A DNA stretch of 6,105 nt, from positions 1 to 6,105 of the forward strand of contig CAJCHQ010000813.1 in assembly GCA_903970295.1 (NCBI GenBank), written 5' to 3'. Each line of letters starts with the position of its first letter. Positions within the stretch are counted from its first letter, which is position 1. The notes below the pieces were generated by a model. That model did not search any database. It was given only the letters and a program-made list of their open reading frames with translations, and was not told the DNA's origin. Position numbers and translations under genes: made by a program. Source of the DNA: Bryobacterales bacterium. GTDB lineage: Bacteria; Cyanobacteriota; Vampirovibrionia; Obscuribacterales; Obscuribacteraceae. Shown piece after piece: positions 4,726 through 6,105 of the stretch.

Positions 4726-5543
4726 ACCGAGACAGGGAATTTGATAAATCCCTGAGGCGCATAATCGTGCAGGGTAAAATCTTCATAGCGCAGATCCCAA
4801 AACGGTTTGCGGGCGATTTCCAGACGCGGCAACTTGCCTGGTTGCCGCTGCAATTGTTTTTTCAAGCCATCGATGTGATCGAGATAGATGTGCACATCGC
4901 CGAAGGAGTGAGTAAAAATGCCAGGCATGAGATTGCATTCTTGCGCGAACATAGTCAACAACACAGCATAGCTGGCAATATTGAAAGGCACACCCAGAGC
5001 CAGATCAGCTGAGCGCTGATAAAGATGAAAATCTAGTCTATCTTTGACCACGTAGAATTGAAAAAACGTATGACAAAAAGGCGGCGCCACTGTGATCTTA
5101 TCCAGGTCACCGACGTTCCAGGCGCTAACGACGATGCGGCGTGAATCCGGATTAGTCTTGATCAGATCCAGAGCCTGCTGGATTTGATCGACATGCGTCA
5201 TCTCGTATTGACCGTTTTCGGCATTGCGAGTGAATTTTTCCCAGCGTCGCCATTGATAGCCATAGATCGGGCCGAGATCACCTTTCTCATCAGCCCAGGC
5301 ATCCCAGATAGGCGTGTACTCAGTCAAGCCATCATTGATATTAGTGGAACCACTGAGAAACCAGAGCAATTCACGCAAGACACCATCGAATTTGACTTTC
5401 TTCGTGGTCAACAGGGGAAATCCCTGACGCAGATCGTATTTGGTCTGGGCGCCGAAAGCAGAAATCGTGCCAGTACCCGTGCGGTCGTCTCGGCGCTCAC
5501 CATTTTCCAAAACATATGCGACTAAATCCAAATATTGCTTCAT
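4722..5543 (-). CDS. thyA: Thymidylate synthase (ThyA type)
   Basis: It methylates dUMP to dTMP using 5,10-methylene-tetrahydrofolate, releasing dihydrofolate. The 273 residues contain RTGTGT at 21-26 (phosphate-binding R21), PLLTTKKV at 43-50, E58 in [34 protein letters not shown] at 79-99, the catalytic C157 in [30 protein letters not shown] at 175-193 (D180, N188) and [12 protein letters not shown] at 212-223 (H218, Y220). The C-terminus, KFPVSV, is complete. The stretch between LDK and the catalytic Cys is two residues longer (ITVAPPF) than I recall for E. coli (MALAP). The start ATG is preceded by AGGGA about 9 nt upstream. It is the first gene of the minus-strand cluster. Confidence 0.97.
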   Translation of the reverse strand: MKQYLDLVAYVLENGERRDDRTGTGTISAFGAQTKYDLRQGFPLLTTKKVKFDGVLRELLWFLSGSTNINDGLTEYTPIWDAWADEKGDLGPIYGYQWRRWEKFTRNAENGQYEMTHVDQIQQALDLIKTNPDSRRIVVSAWNVGDLDKITVAPPFCHTFFQFYVVKDRLDFHLYQRSADLALGVPFNIASYAVLLTMFAQECNLMPGIFTHSFGDVHIYLDHIDGLKKQLQRQPGKLPRLEIARKPFWDLRYEDFTLHDYAPQGFIKFPVSV

Positions 5544-5617
5544 TGCCCTGAGTCCCTGATCAGATCCCGTTTGTCATTGTATTACTTTGCCAGTTTGTCG
5601 GGCAGCACCTCATCCTA

Positions 5618-5646
5618 TATATATGAAAGGGCGTTCTGATTGTCAG
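5618..5646 (-). promoter_or_regulatory. Probable promoter of the thyA-folA-cytochrome-aat operon
   Basis: On the minus strand, -35 CTGACA (5646-5641, five of six consensus bases) and -10 TATATA (5623-5618) are separated by 17 bp. The leader would be about 65-70 nt. The -35 lies in a small inverted repeat, CTGA-TTG-TCAG (5636-5646). Confidence 0.6.
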
Positions 5647-5754
5647 TAGCCAGAAACCAACACACCGCCTTTGCAGATGATGCGCGTTTGCTTGACCCGA
5701 ACTCGGCTAAGAGAAATATCCATATTTCCTTCGCGGCAGATCGTGCCCGAGCAG

Positions 5755-5778
5755 ACTATAAATTACTAAACTATAAAT
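5755..5778 (+). repeat. Direct repeat ACTATAAAT, 15-bp period
   Basis: Two exact 9-base copies start at 5755 and 5770. Each contains TATAAA, so either could act as a -10 for the downstream gene, or the pair could be regulator sites. Neither has a good -35 at 17 bp. Confidence 0.35.
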
Positions 5779-5794
5779 CTACCGTGATCAATTG

Positions 5795-5815
5795 CGCCAG
5801 GATTACATCCAGGCG
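5795..5815. promoter_or_regulatory. 21-bp interrupted palindrome upstream of P5C dehydrogenase, candidate operator
   Basis: CGCC-A-GGAT-TAC-ATCC-A-GGCG is symmetric except for one A/A mismatch in each arm and the 3-base centre. It ends 42 bp before the ATG. It could be a repressor site for amino-acid catabolism genes or an imperfect leader hairpin. Confidence 0.4.
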
Positions 5816-5857
5816 GAATAATCAATTCCTGAACCAATAGTTGTGGAGAGGACTGGC

Positions 5858-6105
5858 ATGCTGACAGAGTTTCGCAATGAGCCGTTTACCGATTTTTCTA
5901 ATAGCGCCAACGAAAAGGCAATGAAAGAGAGCCTGGCGCTGGTCAAATCTCAGCTTGGTCAAAGCTATCCTCTCGTCATTGGTGGCGAACGAATAGAAAC
6001 CAGCGATTGGCTGATCTCAACCAATCCAAGCTCACCAAAACAAGAGATTGGTAGATTCCACAAAGCCACCACCGAACACGCAGAGAAAGCCATGCAGGCT
6101 GCTCT
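5858..6105 (+). CDS. pruA: L-glutamate gamma-semialdehyde (1-pyrroline-5-carboxylate) dehydrogenase, N-terminal fragment
   Basis: The first 82 codons (plus two bases) are present and the gene runs off the window. The N-terminus, with NEPFTDFSNSAN, LGQSYPLVIGGERIETSDW, STNPSSPKQEIG and EHAEKAMQAA, closely matches the start of the RocA-type (Bacillus RocA) P5C dehydrogenases of about 515 residues, which oxidise glutamate semialdehyde to glutamate with NAD+ in proline and arginine catabolism. The catalytic Cys/Glu and Rossmann region lie beyond the end, so activity cannot be judged. The match is to the stand-alone enzyme; a PutA fusion is unlikely from this N-terminus, although some proteins combine both halves. 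The ATG is supported by GGAGAGG (5845-5851), 6 nt upstream. It diverges from thyA. Confidence 0.88.
   Translation, partial: MLTEFRNEPFTDFSNSANEKAMKESLALVKSQLGQSYPLVIGGERIETSDWLISTNPSSPKQEIGRFHKATTEHAEKAMQAA

Larger units (their letters stand above)
5544..5857. other. Divergent intergenic region between thyA and the P5C dehydrogenase gene
   Basis: This 314-bp gap has no credible gene; the open frame at 5640-5840 has no RBS or family pattern. It holds the thyA promoter on one side. On the dehydrogenase side are a possible weak -35 TTGACC (5692-5697) without a good -10, a direct repeat ACTATAAAT (5755-5763 and 5770-5778), a 21-bp palindrome (5795-5815) and direct copies of ATCAATT (5787-5793 and 5821-5827). 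The exact dehydrogenase promoter is not clear. Confidence 0.55.

Overview
This is a bacterial chromosomal window with intermediate GC content. It has strong Shine-Dalgarno sites, compact overlapping genes and ordinary housekeeping families. No mobile element, phage gene, CRISPR array, tRNA or rRNA is visible. No marker gene fixes the lineage. A histone-H1-like Lys/Ala protein, a class I cytochrome c and a RocA-type P5C dehydrogenase together would fit a non-photosynthetic relative of the cyanobacteria (Melainabacteria/Obscuribacterales type). That is a low-confidence guess, not something the sequence proves.

Layout. (1) 19-642, minus: a 207-residue Lys/Ala/Pro pentapeptide-repeat protein, histone-H1-like and probably nucleoid-associated. 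(2) 643-1640: about 1 kb without a convincing gene. It carries several short perfect inverted repeats and one weak small-ORF candidate. (3) 1641-2630, minus: an adenosine-deaminase-superfamily enzyme. It keeps the metal-site residues but differs at substrate-contact positions. (4) 2631-2869: a divergent promoter region. (5) 2870-3067, plus: a 65-residue secreted peptide with no acidic residues. It is its own transcription unit, with a good promoter, a 5' leader hairpin, a strong RBS and a textbook terminator. (6) 3129-5543, minus: a tightly packed four-gene cluster, in transcription order thyA, folA, a monohaem cytochrome c and aat. (7) 5544-5857: a divergent intergenic region with a thyA-side promoter and palindromes on the other side. 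(8) 5858-6105, plus: the first 82 codons of an L-glutamate gamma-semialdehyde (P5C) dehydrogenase, cut by the window end.

How the genes fit together. ThyA makes dTMP and turns methylene-tetrahydrofolate into dihydrofolate, and FolA reduces it back to tetrahydrofolate, so their coupled translation is functionally sensible. The exported cytochrome c and the Aat aminoacyl-transferase (N-degron tagging) share the transcript but have no obvious metabolic link to it. The terminator at 3087-3122 lies between the convergent small-peptide gene and aat and may serve both, better in the plus direction.

No clear new multi-gene system is visible. The most unusual items are the small cationic exported peptide with its compact regulatory region, the deaminase with altered substrate-site residues, the thyA-folA-cytochrome-aat arrangement, and the altered loop before the ThyA catalytic cysteine.
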